Source: Bacteroidales bacterium UBA7009 (GTDB taxonomy: Bacteria > Bacteroidota > Bacteroidia > Bacteroidales > Paludibacteraceae). Taken from it: a stretch of DNA of 64,000 nucleotides. The notes beneath the pieces were generated by a model. That model was given only the letters and a program-made list of their open reading frames with translations, did not search any database and had not been told where the DNA came from. Positions 1-9,140 of the stretch are shown here, piece by piece; position 1 is the first letter of the stretch; each line of letters opens with the position of its first letter. Location: positions 79,581-143,580 of the forward strand of contig DJXH01000008.1 in NCBI GenBank assembly GCA_002449665.1, written 5' to 3'. The position numbers and the translations under genes are program-made.

Positions 1-2
1 GC

Positions 3-977
3 GACCACGCTATATGCGCCGCTCTGCAAAGAGCAATGGCGGAAATAGGTGTAGAGACATATAACACCGTTGTTATCTCGGGTATAGGCTGCTCCAGCCG
101 TATGCCCCACTACCTCAATACATACGGATTCAATACCATACACGGTCGCGGCGGTGCCATCGCTACAGGTGTCAAAACCTCACACCCCGAACTCACCGTA
201 TGGCAGATGTCGGGCGACGGCGACTGCCTCGCTATCGGCGGCAACCACTTCATTCACGAGATTCGCCGTAATGTTGACCTCAATATCTGTCTGTTCAACA
301 ACCGCATTTATGGTCTGACCAAAGGTCAGTATTCGCCCACCAGCCCCAAGGGCTTCACCTCCAAGTCCAGTCCTTTCGGTACGGTAGAGCGTCCGTTTAT
401 CCCTGCCGAACTCGTAATGGGTGCTCGTGGCACTTTCTTTGCCCGCACGCTTGACGTGGATATGCCCAACACTGTTGACTGCCTCGTCAAGGCTCAGCAA
501 CACAAGGGCGCATCGGTAGTGGAGTGTCTTGTCAACTGCGTTATCTTCAACAACGGCACACACAACTGGATTGCCGACCGCGAGACACGCGCCGAGCGTA
601 CCATACTCCTTAAGCACGGAGAGAAGATGATCTTCGGTGCAAACAAAGACAAAGGTCTTGCTCTCGACTACAGCGCAGGCATTATGCCTAAACTCATTGT
701 GGTCGCTGCCGACGACGAGCGCGTGCTCACCCACGATGCCAAGACCGAAGACCCCACACTCCATCGTATGCTCGCCCTTATGGGACAGGAGCGTTTCACG
801 GACGTTAGCAACGCCGACATCGAGTGCGAACTGCCCGTAGCCCTCGGCGTTATACGCGATGTAGAAGCCGAGACATACGACGAAGCCGTAGGTCGTCAGA
901 TTGAGGACATACGCGCCAAGAGCAAAGCCAAGACCTTTGACGAGTTGCTCGGCACGCTCGAACAATGGGAGATGTAA
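3..977 (+). CDS. korB: 2-oxoacid:ferredoxin oxidoreductase, beta subunit (5' end outside window)
   Basis: Beta (thiamine-diphosphate) subunit of a 2-oxoglutarate/2-oxoacid:ferredoxin oxidoreductase, which decarboxylates a 2-oxoacid to its acyl-CoA while reducing ferredoxin. The reading frame is open from base 3, and the first codons read DHAICAALQRAM, the conserved stretch after the family's 'CGDHA' motif. The ATG at base 36 is therefore internal, and the true start and the alpha subunit lie upstream of the window. The TPP/Mg motif GDGDCLAIGGNH lies at bases 214-249. The C-terminal extension after about residue 270 is common in this subfamily. A strong terminator follows at 999-1041. The family is certain; the preferred 2-oxoacid is not. 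Confidence 0.93.
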   Translation, partial: DHAICAALQRAMAEIGVETYNTVVISGIGCSSRMPHYLNTYGFNTIHGRGGAIATGVKTSHPELTVWQMSGDGDCLAIGGNHFIHEIRRNVDLNICLFNNRIYGLTKGQYSPTSPKGFTSKSSPFGTVERPFIPAELVMGARGTFFARTLDVDMPNTVDCLVKAQQHKGASVVECLVNCVIFNNGTHNWIADRETRAERTILLKHGEKMIFGANKDKGLALDYSAGIMPKLIVVAADDERVLTHDAKTEDPTLHRMLALMGQERFTDVSNADIECELPVALGVIRDVEAETYDEAVGRQIEDIRAKSKAKTFDELLGTLEQWEM

Positions 978-998
978 ATGCAGTTATCCTAATTAACT

Positions 999-1041
999 AC
1001 AAAAGAGGATGTGTCATAGTTTTTGACACATCCTCTTTTGT
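999..1041 (+). terminator. Rho-independent-type terminator after korB
   Basis: Perfect 18-bp inverted repeat (999-1016 with 1024-1041) around a 7-nt loop, 21 nt after the korB stop. The arms begin with A-run and end with T-run, so it can work in both directions. It may also stop transcripts from the truncated ATPase on the other strand, whose last codon is at 1085. Confidence 0.85.
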
Positions 1042-1084
1042 ATTATCAATTGCAGCAGATATTCCACCGCATAGATTAACATCT

Positions 1085-1246
1085 TTATTCATAACCATCG
1101 CACTTTAAGCGATAAACATCGGTTCGTCTTTCTGTGAGTTGATCCAAAAGCGTAGTTTTCCCCGTCTGACGAGGCCCGAGAATAACTATCACTTTACCAC
1201 TGCCAAAATCTTTAAGTATGTTGCTAATTATATCCCTGCGTATCAT
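1085..1246 (-). pseudogene. Truncated AAA-family ATPase (AAA_14/DUF4143-like) remnant
   Basis: About 53 codons starting MIRRDIISNI and carrying a Walker A motif GPRQTGKTTLL. This is the usual N-terminus of the Bacteroidota ATPases of the AAA_14/DUF4143 type, which are normally around 380-400 residues. The frame stops right after the first beta strand, and the following bases do not resume homology in any frame I could read, so the rest is deleted. A promoter-like element (1269-1300) and a 62-bp inverted repeat (1326-1387) remain upstream. Family assignment rests on the N-terminal motif alone. Confidence 0.7.
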
Positions 1247-1268
1247 AATAACTATTTTTTTTACGATG

Positions 1269-1300
1269 CAAAGGTACAACGCTTTTTAATAATATACAAT
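1269..1300 (-). promoter_or_regulatory. Bacteroidota-type promoter for the truncated ATPase
   Basis: On the minus strand TACCTTTG (plus 1269-1276) lies 20 nt from an ATTG -33 element (plus 1297-1300), close to the consensus TTTG/TAnnTTTG. The downstream gene is only a remnant. Confidence 0.45.
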
Positions 1301-1325
1301 ATTTTTTTAAAGATTTTACGATTAT

Positions 1326-1387
1326 AACCGCAAAATTTATATAAATTTTGGGATTAAAATCACAAAATCTATATAAATTTTGCGGTT
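1326..1387. repeat. 62-bp near-perfect inverted repeat
   Basis: Left arm 1326-1355 and right arm 1358-1387 are reverse complements at 28 of 30 positions, with a 2-nt spacer. Each arm itself contains the palindrome-like core AAATTTATATAAATTTTG. It sits between the truncated ATPase's promoter and the end of ubiE, so it could be an operator, a transcript-end cruciform or an insertion scar. Confidence 0.85.
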
Positions 1388-1418
1388 GATGATTTATTCT
1401 GTACGGCTTATTCTGTTA

Positions 1419-2117
1419 TTATTTCGTCGCCGAATAGAGGGTGGCGATGCCAAAGGTGAGTTCTTTATATTCCACGTTATCAAAACCTATATCGGTCAGT
1501 TTTTGCTGCATCTGTTCGCCCCAAATAAAATTTTTCACCGAGCGATTGAGATAGGTATATGCCGTCTTGTCGCGTGAGAAAAGTCTGCCTGCAAGTGGCA
1601 TTACCCGCGAGAAATAGAAATCATAAAGCCGCCTTATTAACCGGTTGGACGGATAGGAAAACTCAAGAATCCGCAGTTCGCCGTTTCTTTTAAGTACGCG
1701 GTACATCTCGCTTAGTCCCTTGTCAAGGTCGGCAAAATTGCGGACACCGAAACCGCAAGTAACGGCATCAAAACTCTCGTCATCAAAGGGCATATCCTGC
1801 GCATTGGCATAGACAAAACTTACTCTTTCCGCTGCTTTTCCGAGTTTGGCTTTCACTTTCTTCTCGCCTATAGCCATCATCTCGCGGCTGAGGTCTATTC
1901 CGGTTATCACCTGCGCCTTGTCTTGTCGTATCATCTCAAGCGAGAGGTCGGCAGTACCGATAGCGACATCAAGCACTACGTCGCAACTACTCATCGTACT
2001 GACCGTCTTGCGCCGCCAGAGTTTGTCTATATTGAGCGAGAAAAGGTGGTTAAGGGCATCATACGAATGTGCAATGCGGTCGAAAAGCGAACCTATGGAA
2101 TCCTTCGTAGAAGACAT
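1419..2117 (-). CDS. ubiE: Demethylmenaquinone C-methyltransferase (UbiE/MenG)
   Basis: SAM-dependent methyltransferase of 232 residues that makes menaquinone from demethylmenaquinone at the cytoplasmic membrane face. The N-terminal IGSLFDRIAHSYDALNHLFS is the family signature. SAM motif I, VLDVAIGTADLS, lies at about residues 48-59, and FDAVTCGFGVRNF is the conserved second motif. Since Bacteroidota respire with menaquinone, the menG role is more likely than ubiquinone synthesis. It is the last gene of a minus-strand run, 12 nt after mutS. Confidence 0.93.
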   Translation of the reverse strand: MSSTKDSIGSLFDRIAHSYDALNHLFSLNIDKLWRRKTVSTMSSCDVVLDVAIGTADLSLEMIRQDKAQVITGIDLSREMMAIGEKKVKAKLGKAAERVSFVYANAQDMPFDDESFDAVTCGFGVRNFADLDKGLSEMYRVLKRNGELRILEFSYPSNRLIRRLYDFYFSRVMPLAGRLFSRDKTAYTYLNRSVKNFIWGEQMQQKLTDIGFDNVEYKELTFGIATLYSATK

Positions 2118-2129
2118 ATTATGAGCGTT

Positions 2130-4745
2130 TTATTTTCCTACCAATGCTTTTATTTCAGACAGTTTGTTCAGCGCCTCAAGCGGGGTGAGCGCGTTGATGT
2201 CAAGTGCTTTCACCTCATCTCTTATCTGCTCAAGAACGGGGTCATCGAGTTGGAATATACTCAGTTGGAAACCCTCTCGTTCGGCAGCGGCTGCGAGAGC
2301 ACCGTTACGCTCTATCTTATTTTCTTTTCCACCACTTTCAAGTTGCTTCAGTATCTGCTCAGAGCGACTGACGATAGAGGCAGGCATACCTGCCAACTTG
2401 GCTACGTGAATACCGAAACTATGTTCCGACCCGCCCCGCACCAGTTTGCGAAGAAAAATCACCTTACCGCCGCTTTCTTTTACGGAAACATTGTAGTTGC
2501 GAATGTGCTTGAAGGTCTGCTCCATCTCGTTAAGTTCGTGATAGTGAGTAGCAAAGAAGGTCTTGGCGTGGTGCTTGTTCTCGTGTATATACTCCACTAT
2601 CGCCCAAGCAATGCTTATGCCGTCGTAGGTGGATGTGCCGCGCCCGAGTTCGTCGAACAGCACAAGCGACCGTTCACTCAGGTTATTGAGTATGCTTGCC
2701 GCCTCGTTCATCTCCACCATAAAAGTGCTTTCCCCGAGAGATATATTATCGCTTGCTCCTACACGCGTGAAGATTTTATCCACCACACCAATGGAAGCAC
2801 TGTCGGCAGGGACGAACGAACCCATCTGAGCCATCAGCACTATGAGTGCCGTCTGCCTTAGCAGAGCCGACTTACCCGCCATATTCGGACCGGTAAGCAT
2901 AATTATCTGCTGACCGTTGTTGTCCAGCAACACATCGTTGGGGACATACTCTTCGCCGAGCGGCATCTGCCTTTCTATCACGGGGTGTCTGCCTTGCTTG
3001 ATGTCAATCACCAAACTGTCGTTTACATCCGGACATACATATTTATACTGCGCCGCAACATCGGCAAAGCCGAGCAGACAGTCAATCTGCGCTATGACTG
3101 TTGCATTACGTTGCAAATCGGTAATTATTTCAGTTAGAGCCGACAGCAAGTCTGTGTATATTCTGTTTTCTATAATCTGTATCTGATTGGCTGCCGTCAA
3201 GATTTTGTCTTCATAGTCTTTCAGTTCGGCCGTGACGTATCTCTCAGCTCCTGTCAGTGTCTGCCTGCGATGCCAGTCCTCCGGCACTTTGTCGCGGTAC
3301 GTGTTTCTTACCTCAAGATAATAGCCATAGACATTGTTGAACCCCACTTTGAGACTTGGTATGCCCGTGTTTTGGCTCTCGCGCTGCTGCAAGTCCAAGA
3401 GGTACTGTTTGCTTGTGCGTTGCATCTCGCGTATGTTGTCCAGTTCGGTATCCACTCCGCTTGCTATCGTACCCTCTCTTCCTTGTGCCAAAGGCGGGTC
3501 GGGGACGATGGTCTTGTTTATCCGGCGTTTCATCTCTGTTGTCGGCGAGAGTTGCTCTGCCAACATTGCTATATATCCGTTGTCCGAAGCGGATGAGAAG
3601 ACGGCTTTCACCTTCTCCACGGCATCCATACTTACCGCCAATGCCCTAAGGTCGCGCGGACCTATCCGTCCTGTAGAGATTTTCCCGGCGAGCCTCTCAA
3701 GGTCTTGAAAACGAGAGAGTTGGTTTTTTATCTCGTCTCGTTGTTCGGGGTGCCGGAAGAAATACTCTACCACCTGCTGACGGTTGCGTATCGGTCTTAC
3801 CTGCTTGAGCGGCAGTGCTATCCAGCGGTGGAGCATACGACTCCCCATCGGCGTGAGCGTATGGTTGAGTACGGAAAACAATGACATACTCTCCGCGCTC
3901 TGTCCGCCTACGAGTTCGAGGTTGCGTATGGTAAACTTGTCAAGCCATACGTATTTGTCTTCTTCTATACGGGCAAGGTGCTGTATATGACCTGTTTGCA
4001 GGTGTTGAGTAATGTCAAGATAATGCAGTATGGCACCGGCTGCTATAAGGGCATACGGCAGAGAGTCAAAGCCGAAGCCTTTGAGGGACGAGGTGCCGAA
4101 CTGCTTTTTCAGACGTTCTTGGGCGGCATCGTCGGTAAACATCCAGTCGTCAAGAGCGAAGGTGAAGTACTTGCTGCCGAACAACTCTTCAAACATCTGT
4201 TGCTTGTTGCGGACGAAGACAACCTCTTTCGGTGCGAACTGCGAGAGGAGTTTGTCTATATGCTCTTTGCCCGCCTGTGTGGCTACAAACTCGCCCGTGG
4301 AAAGGTCAAGAAAAGCAAGTCCTAAATCAGCAGTGGTCTTGTCAGAGGGGAAATGCACGCAGGCAAGGAAGTTGTTCTCTTCGGACGTGAGTGTGGAGTC
4401 GGAGTAACTGACAGAAGGCGTAACGAGTTCGGTAACACCGCGTTTTACAAGTTTCTTCGTTAATTTGGGATCTTCGAGTTGGTCGCAAATAGCCACCCGA
4501 AGCCCCTCTCTTACGAGTTTGGGCAGGTAGGTATCAAGTGCGTGAAATGGGAACCCCGCCATCTCCACGGTCTTGGCATTGGCTCCGTTGTTGCGGCGTG
4601 TAAGCGTGATATTGAGTATCTTAGCCGCCTTTACGGCATCGTCTGCATAGGTCTCATAGAAGTCGCCGCAACGAAAAAGCAGCAGTGCATCGGGGTACTG
4701 CTCCTTTATCTTGCGAAACTGCTCCATCATCGGGGTTTCTTTCAT
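2130..4745 (-). CDS. mutS: DNA mismatch repair ATPase MutS
   Basis: Full-length MutS (871 residues), the mismatch sensor that recruits MutL. The N-terminal mismatch-binding domain has the GDFYETY motif at residues 26-32 (Phe-x-Glu type contact). The ATPase domain contains Walker A TGPNMAGKSALLRQ near residue 620, followed by SLVLFDELGRGTSTYDG and FFATHYHEL. Length and motif order are those of MutS1. It lies 36 nt downstream of the YggS/TonB-receptor frame and 12 nt upstream of ubiE, so it is probably cotranscribed with them, although the functions are unrelated. Confidence 0.97.
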   Translation of the reverse strand: MKETPMMEQFRKIKEQYPDALLLFRCGDFYETYADDAVKAAKILNITLTRRNNGANAKTVEMAGFPFHALDTYLPKLVREGLRVAICDQLEDPKLTKKLVKRGVTELVTPSVSYSDSTLTSEENNFLACVHFPSDKTTADLGLAFLDLSTGEFVATQAGKEHIDKLLSQFAPKEVVFVRNKQQMFEELFGSKYFTFALDDWMFTDDAAQERLKKQFGTSSLKGFGFDSLPYALIAAGAILHYLDITQHLQTGHIQHLARIEEDKYVWLDKFTIRNLELVGGQSAESMSLFSVLNHTLTPMGSRMLHRWIALPLKQVRPIRNRQQVVEYFFRHPEQRDEIKNQLSRFQDLERLAGKISTGRIGPRDLRALAVSMDAVEKVKAVFSSASDNGYIAMLAEQLSPTTEMKRRINKTIVPDPPLAQGREGTIASGVDTELDNIREMQRTSKQYLLDLQQRESQNTGIPSLKVGFNNVYGYYLEVRNTYRDKVPEDWHRRQTLTGAERYVTAELKDYEDKILTAANQIQIIENRIYTDLLSALTEIITDLQRNATVIAQIDCLLGFADVAAQYKYVCPDVNDSLVIDIKQGRHPVIERQMPLGEEYVPNDVLLDNNGQQIIMLTGPNMAGKSALLRQTALIVLMAQMGSFVPADSASIGVVDKIFTRVGASDNISLGESTFMVEMNEAASILNNLSERSLVLFDELGRGTSTYDGISIAWAIVEYIHENKHHAKTFFATHYHELNEMEQTFKHIRNYNVSVKESGGKVIFLRKLVRGGSEHSFGIHVAKLAGMPASIVSRSEQILKQLESGGKENKIERNGALAAAAEREGFQLSIFQLDDPVLEQIRDEVKALDINALTPLEALNKLSEIKALVGK

Positions 4746-4781
4746 ATAGTAAGGACTTTATTATGTTTGCGTTATGCGGTA

Positions 4782-7700
4782 CTACTGTAAATCAATAGAG
4801 AGCCTGAGGTTATACATGCGCCCTGTCAGGTAGTTGGGGCTTGCCCATTGTGTTCCATCGGCGGCGGTGAGCCAATAATAACTGTTAACGTTCTTCCAGC
4901 CCACTACATTAAAAACCTCAAAGTATATGCTCCACGACGCTATATGCTTGGCGGCATCGCTGCGCATAAAGCGGTCAGTGGAGGCGGAGAAAGTGCGGCT
5001 CAGACCGAGGTCTATGCGCTTGTACGCACTCAGTCTGCCAAGGTATCTCATAGAAGCCGAACGTGGATAACCGAAAGGCAGTCCGTCGCTGAAGACGAAC
5101 TTAAGGTGAAGCCTATACTGCGGCAGACGAGGTATATAGTCTTGGAAGAAGAACGTTACTGCCCATCGTTGCTCCTGCGGTGTAGGTATCCAGCCCAAGC
5201 CGAGACTATCCTCGTTGAGGTGCATACGGCTGCGCATCAGGCTAAGGCTCACCCACGAATCCACCCCGGGGACAAGTTCGCCGTAGAGTTTGAAGTCTGC
5301 TCCGAGCGTATAACCGTAACTGTCGTTCTTACCTGAATAGCGTACACGCACGTTATCAACCGAATAACTGACCATACGGTCTATGTATTTGCCGTATAGT
5401 TCAGTGGTAAACTTAAACGGTCTGCCCCAAGCGCGGAAATAGTAGTCGGCTCCGAGCAGGGCGTGCACCGACCGCTGGGCTTTGAGGTCTTCGTTCAGTT
5501 TGATCCTTGTAACGCCGTCTGTGGTAACGGTGTCGCGCAGTTCCTTGTAGAAAGGCGACTGATAGTACAATCCAGTGGCAAAGCGGAAAGTGAAATCGCG
5601 TTTCCACCCGGGCATCCATACCACATTGGCACGCGGCGAGACAAGCAGTTCGCGATTGAACGACCAGAAGTTAAACCTCACGCCGCCGTTGAGCGTAACG
5701 CTGCCCATATCAGTATGCCATTTGTACTCGTCCTGTACAAAGCCTTCGGTGCGCAGTGTAGCCATTCGGTTAGTGCCTTTGAGCGAATAGAGCAGTTCCA
5801 TCTTATCGGTCGCTGTGGGCATACTATAGCCTGCCGAGTCGCGCCATTCCCACTCGCTTATGCGGTCATTGATAATCTCTGTCTGCAGTTGCAGTCCCCA
5901 CGAAACGAGTTGGTTATGCCTGCGCCAATCGCCTCTGTGGGACAGCGTTACCACTCCCGCTTGGAGACTATTGCGCGCATGTTCGTGGCTGTTGCCCGTG
6001 CCGAGTATGCCCTGCTCCGTAACATCTCCCGATATGGTTTCGCCTTCCGGTTTTGCGTTTGAGGAAGAACCGTCAAGCGACTGCTCCGATAACACATACT
6101 CGCCTAAGATGTCATACGTCTCTTGTTCTCGCGTATAGAATCCGCCTAAGGTGAAATGGACGTTCAGTCTGTCGGTGCTGTTAAGTTGATATTCTCCTTT
6201 GGCTGACACGGCTGCAAGGGCTGTCAGAAAGCGGTCTTTCTCCTGCCCCTGATACCAGATGGTCTTGTTAAGTGCTTGTGTATAAGTGCCGAATCCCTCA
6301 CTTTCGGAATCGGGGATAAATGAGTAGTTGTTTAGCGAGAAGTTGCCGAGAAAATTCATCTCCCATTTCTTCTTTTCCGTCTGTTTGCCCGTCGCCCAAG
6401 TCATATATGTCTGATAGTCAACGAAAGTAGGCTGGTAGTTACCTTTAGTCGGCAAGGCTCCGAGCATATATTTAGATGTCTTATATCTTATGCCGTGCAT
6501 TTGACTTTGCGTACTATCGCCCCAGCCGATATATGCATTCGCACCGAGCAGAGACACCGACAGGGACGATTCGAGCCGTTTGGGTCTTTTGTACTGAATA
6601 TCAAGCACGGATGCCATCTTGTCGCCGTACTGCGCATTAAAACCGCCGGCACTGAACTCAAGCCTGTCCACCATATTGGGATTTACGAAACTCAATCCTT
6701 CCTGCTGACCGCTACGAATAAGCAGCGGACGGTGAATCTCCAAACAGTTGACATACACGCTGTTCTCGTCATAACTGCCACCGCGAACGTTATATTGGGT
6801 GGACAGTTCGTTGTTCTGGCTCACTCCTGCAAACGTGATAAGCAGGCTCTCTATGCTGCCGCCCGTTGCATCCGGCATCAGCCTTGACACGGTCGCATCT
6901 GTTGTCTCCATCATACCCGTCTGCCGTTGCAGTCCGCGCACCTCCACCTCCTCAAGTATGGCGTTGTCTTCGGGCAACACGACGTTGATATTCAGCACAT
7001 CGCGGTCAGTGTATATCTGCTGACTGAGAGTCTTGTAGCCGAGCATTGAGAATACTACCGTCACCGTATCGTTCATCGGTACGGTAAGCGAATAGTAGCC
7101 GTTGCGGTTGGTGGCAGTGCCGGTAACGCCGTCGTCAAGATAGACGTTTGCGAGTTCTATACCCACGTTCTTCTCGTCAAGTACATAGCCGTATATGCGT
7201 GCTTCGCGGGCTGAAAGAGGCAAAACAGTCTCAAAAAAAAACACCAAGAGAAAAGCCAATACCGTCTTGAGAGCAGACGAGCGAACGGACTGATTATCTG
7301 TAGGCGAGGCAGTAGCATAATGGCGTTCGCCGAAAATAGACGAACCTATACGTACCATAGTGCTTCCCTCTTCTATCGCCGTTTGATAGTCGCCGGACAT
7401 TCCCATTGATATGATTGGTTTGTCTATTCCGAGCGAGTCGCCTGCCGCTTTTATCTGCCTGAAACAGCGGCGTATCTCCGTCTCGTTGTCGGTGTTGGTA
7501 GCCATACCCATTATCCCGCGTACACGGATGTGGGGATAGGCGGAGAAGTCAGATGGCAGTTCGTCCGGCGAAAAACCGGTTTTCGTTTCCTCGCGCGCCA
7601 CGTGAACTTCAAGCAGCACGTCCACTATCCGCCCCGCTTTGGTGGCTTCTTTCTCTATGGTTTGCAGCAACTTAACGCTATCCACGCTGTGAATAAGGTG

Positions 7701-7949
7701 AACGAAAGGAATGATATACTTGACTTTGTTTGTTTGCAGGTGTCCGATAAAGTGCCAACGTATATCCTTGGGCAGGACAGCCTGTTTTTCCACAAGTTCC
7801 TGCACCCGACTTTCGCCGAAGTCGCGTTCGCCTGCGCAGTATGCCTCACGCAGCAGTTCTATGGGCTGAAACTTACTCACACACAGCAGTGTAACCCCCG
7901 CGGGGATATGCTGTCTTATCTGTTGTATGTTTTGTGATATGTTACTCAC
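4782..7949 (-). CDS. YggS-like PLP-binding protein fused in frame to a TonB-dependent receptor
   Basis: One 1055-codon frame containing two normally separate proteins. Residues 1-212 are a complete YggS/PLPBP domain (PLP lysine K26 in LLCVSKFQP; HFIGHLQTNK; ending VRIGSSIFGERHY), a cytoplasmic vitamin-B6 homeostasis protein. After a short linker comes a signal-peptide-like stretch (about 225-247, LKTVLAFLLVFFF, then PLSA). A carboxypeptidase-regulatory-like repeat, a plug domain (YNVRGGSYDENSVYVNCLEI) and an outer-membrane beta barrel to the end are typical of a SusC/RagA-type TonB receptor. A cytoplasmic domain ahead of an internal signal peptide makes no topological sense. A run of nine T's (plus 7233-7241) sits inside the signal stretch. 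With ten T's the YggS frame ends at TGA, and the receptor could start at the ATG at 7318. The start overlaps the previous stop (ATGA at 7946-7949). Confidence 0.85.
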   Translation of the reverse strand: MSNISQNIQQIRQHIPAGVTLLCVSKFQPIELLREAYCAGERDFGESRVQELVEKQAVLPKDIRWHFIGHLQTNKVKYIIPFVHLIHSVDSVKLLQTIEKEATKAGRIVDVLLEVHVAREETKTGFSPDELPSDFSAYPHIRVRGIMGMATNTDNETEIRRCFRQIKAAGDSLGIDKPIISMGMSGDYQTAIEEGSTMVRIGSSIFGERHYATASPTDNQSVRSSALKTVLAFLLVFFFETVLPLSAREARIYGYVLDEKNVGIELANVYLDDGVTGTATNRNGYYSLTVPMNDTVTVVFSMLGYKTLSQQIYTDRDVLNINVVLPEDNAILEEVEVRGLQRQTGMMETTDATVSRLMPDATGGSIESLLITFAGVSQNNELSTQYNVRGGSYDENSVYVNCLEIHRPLLIRSGQQEGLSFVNPNMVDRLEFSAGGFNAQYGDKMASVLDIQYKRPKRLESSLSVSLLGANAYIGWGDSTQSQMHGIRYKTSKYMLGALPTKGNYQPTFVDYQTYMTWATGKQTEKKKWEMNFLGNFSLNNYSFIPDSESEGFGTYTQALNKTIWYQGQEKDRFLTALAAVSAKGEYQLNSTDRLNVHFTLGGFYTREQETYDILGEYVLSEQSLDGSSSNAKPEGETISGDVTEQGILGTGNSHEHARNSLQAGVVTLSHRGDWRRHNQLVSWGLQLQTEIINDRISEWEWRDSAGYSMPTATDKMELLYSLKGTNRMATLRTEGFVQDEYKWHTDMGSVTLNGGVRFNFWSFNRELLVSPRANVVWMPGWKRDFTFRFATGLYYQSPFYKELRDTVTTDGVTRIKLNEDLKAQRSVHALLGADYYFRAWGRPFKFTTELYGKYIDRMVSYSVDNVRVRYSGKNDSYGYTLGADFKLYGELVPGVDSWVSLSLMRSRMHLNEDSLGLGWIPTPQEQRWAVTFFFQDYIPRLPQYRLHLKFVFSDGLPFGYPRSASMRYLGRLSAYKRIDLGLSRTFSASTDRFMRSDAAKHIASWSIYFEVFNVVGWKNVNSYYWLTAADGTQWASPNYLTGRMYNLRLSIDLQ

Positions 7950-8944
7950 GATTTTTTTGTCGGAAATGCGGTTTTCTTTCTCCTTCTGCCGTTAAAGAGG
8001 CGTTTGAGATAGTCCATATATACCTTAATGTACCTTGCCTGTTTGTCCTCGTTGATGTCCTCCACGTTCACCATCATACCTGTTTCATACACATCTGCAA
8101 GTTCGTCGTTTACGGCATTGCCGAAAAACATCAGATTTGGAGTCAGGTTCAGATACGCGGAGAACATCGGCGGCACCACTGTCCCGCGAGCGCGCACAGC
8201 CCGTTGCAGCAACTGGTAGTTGAAAGCGGGGTCATCGCCTATGAATATATCGTCCGCAAGTTCCTGACCTTCAGCAGATATATCCACGGGGTTATACGGT
8301 CTGAACAAGCCCTTCGGGTCGTTGTGATAGCGGCGCAGGTAGGCATAGATAAGGTTGCGCGACAACTCGTCGTACTGCGGATAGATAGTAACCTTGCCTA
8401 TGAGATACTTCACCGTCTTGCGGTGGTTGTAGAGTACGGCTCCTATGCCATCCCATATATTGTCAAGCGCAAAGAGTGCCTTGGGTCCCAACTCCCGCTT
8501 CTGGTACATAGGCTGTACAAACGCCCTGCCCAGTTCGATGGTCTGCGGCAGATAGTCGCGGATAAAATAGTCGGAGTAGTGATACAGGTGCGACGAGGTT
8601 ATATTAGGCTGACCGTCTTCTCTGAAACTGCACTGACTGCAAACGAGATACCTATAGCCGCCCACTATCTCTTCGTTGGCAGGGTCCCATACTATGAGTT
8701 GGTGATACGGATGAGGGGACATCGTGTCCATATCATCCATATCCATCTCTTCACCTGTTGAGCCGCCCGACTCGCGAAAACTCAGTTCGCGCAGACGTGC
8801 CACCTCACGCATGAGGTTAGGTGCTTCCGGCGCGGTAAAATCGTATATCTCGTTATCGGCTTTGTTGGTAGGACGTACAAAGATTTTCTTTGTCAGTTCT
8901 TTCTTTAGCAAATCGCGTTCCACGCGAGGTATAATATCTTTCAT
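7946..8944 (-). CDS. GNAT-type N-acyltransferase, GlsB/OlsB-like ('hemolysin' family)
   Basis: 332-residue protein of the COG3176 'putative hemolysin' family, which includes OlsB and the Bacteroides glycine-lipid enzyme GlsB. These make N-acylated amino-acid lipids from acyl-ACP. Visible family features are LRELSFRESGGSTGEEMD (about residues 51-68), the strand YHQLIVWDPANEEIVGGYRY and ELGRAFVQPMYQ. The usual partner O-acyltransferase (GlsA/OlsA) is not adjacent. It is first in a run with the YggS/receptor gene (4-nt overlap), mutS and ubiE, behind the promoter at 9004-9035. The lipid product is inferred from the family. Confidence 0.8.
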   Translation of the reverse strand: MKDIIPRVERDLLKKELTKKIFVRPTNKADNEIYDFTAPEAPNLMREVARLRELSFRESGGSTGEEMDMDDMDTMSPHPYHQLIVWDPANEEIVGGYRYLVCSQCSFREDGQPNITSSHLYHYSDYFIRDYLPQTIELGRAFVQPMYQKRELGPKALFALDNIWDGIGAVLYNHRKTVKYLIGKVTIYPQYDELSRNLIYAYLRRYHNDPKGLFRPYNPVDISAEGQELADDIFIGDDPAFNYQLLQRAVRARGTVVPPMFSAYLNLTPNLMFFGNAVNDELADVYETGMMVNVEDINEDKQARYIKVYMDYLKRLFNGRRRKKTAFPTKKS

Positions 8945-9003
8945 CTGACAATTGTAATTATCGTTTCTGCTTACTTACATAGTCTTTCTCTCTATGCAAA
9001 CTG

Positions 9004-9035
9004 CAAAGGTATAGTATTTTTAGCAATCTGCCAAA
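9004..9035 (-). promoter_or_regulatory. Promoter of the GlsB-like/YggS/mutS/ubiE run
   Basis: Minus-strand TTTG (plus 9032-9035), a 20-nt spacer and TACCTTTG (plus 9004-9011). This is a full match to the Bacteroidota primary promoter, about 60 nt before the start at 8944. Confidence 0.7.
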
Positions 9036-9116
9036 TTTTTGCACAATTTGCCTGCTTTCATTAGCAAAAATCATACTAAAACCACACACGCATATCCGAC
9101 TACCGGCAAAAAGCAG

Positions 9117-9124
9117 TAACTTTG
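9117..9124 (+). promoter_or_regulatory. Probable -7 element for sbcDC
   Basis: TAACTTTG followed by GC, 16 nt ahead of the sbcD ATG, matches the TAnnTTTG element. No clear TTTG is found at the expected distance, so only the -7 half is supported. Confidence 0.4.
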
Positions 9125-9140
9125 CGCAAACTGTTTTTAT

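Noticed and set aside
180..965. 261-codon minus-strand frame opposite korB
   Set aside because: Mirror of korB; hydrophobic-looking translation is a codon artefact.
1923..2861. 312-codon plus-strand frame opposite ubiE/mutS
   Set aside because: Overlaps two certain genes and has no family features.
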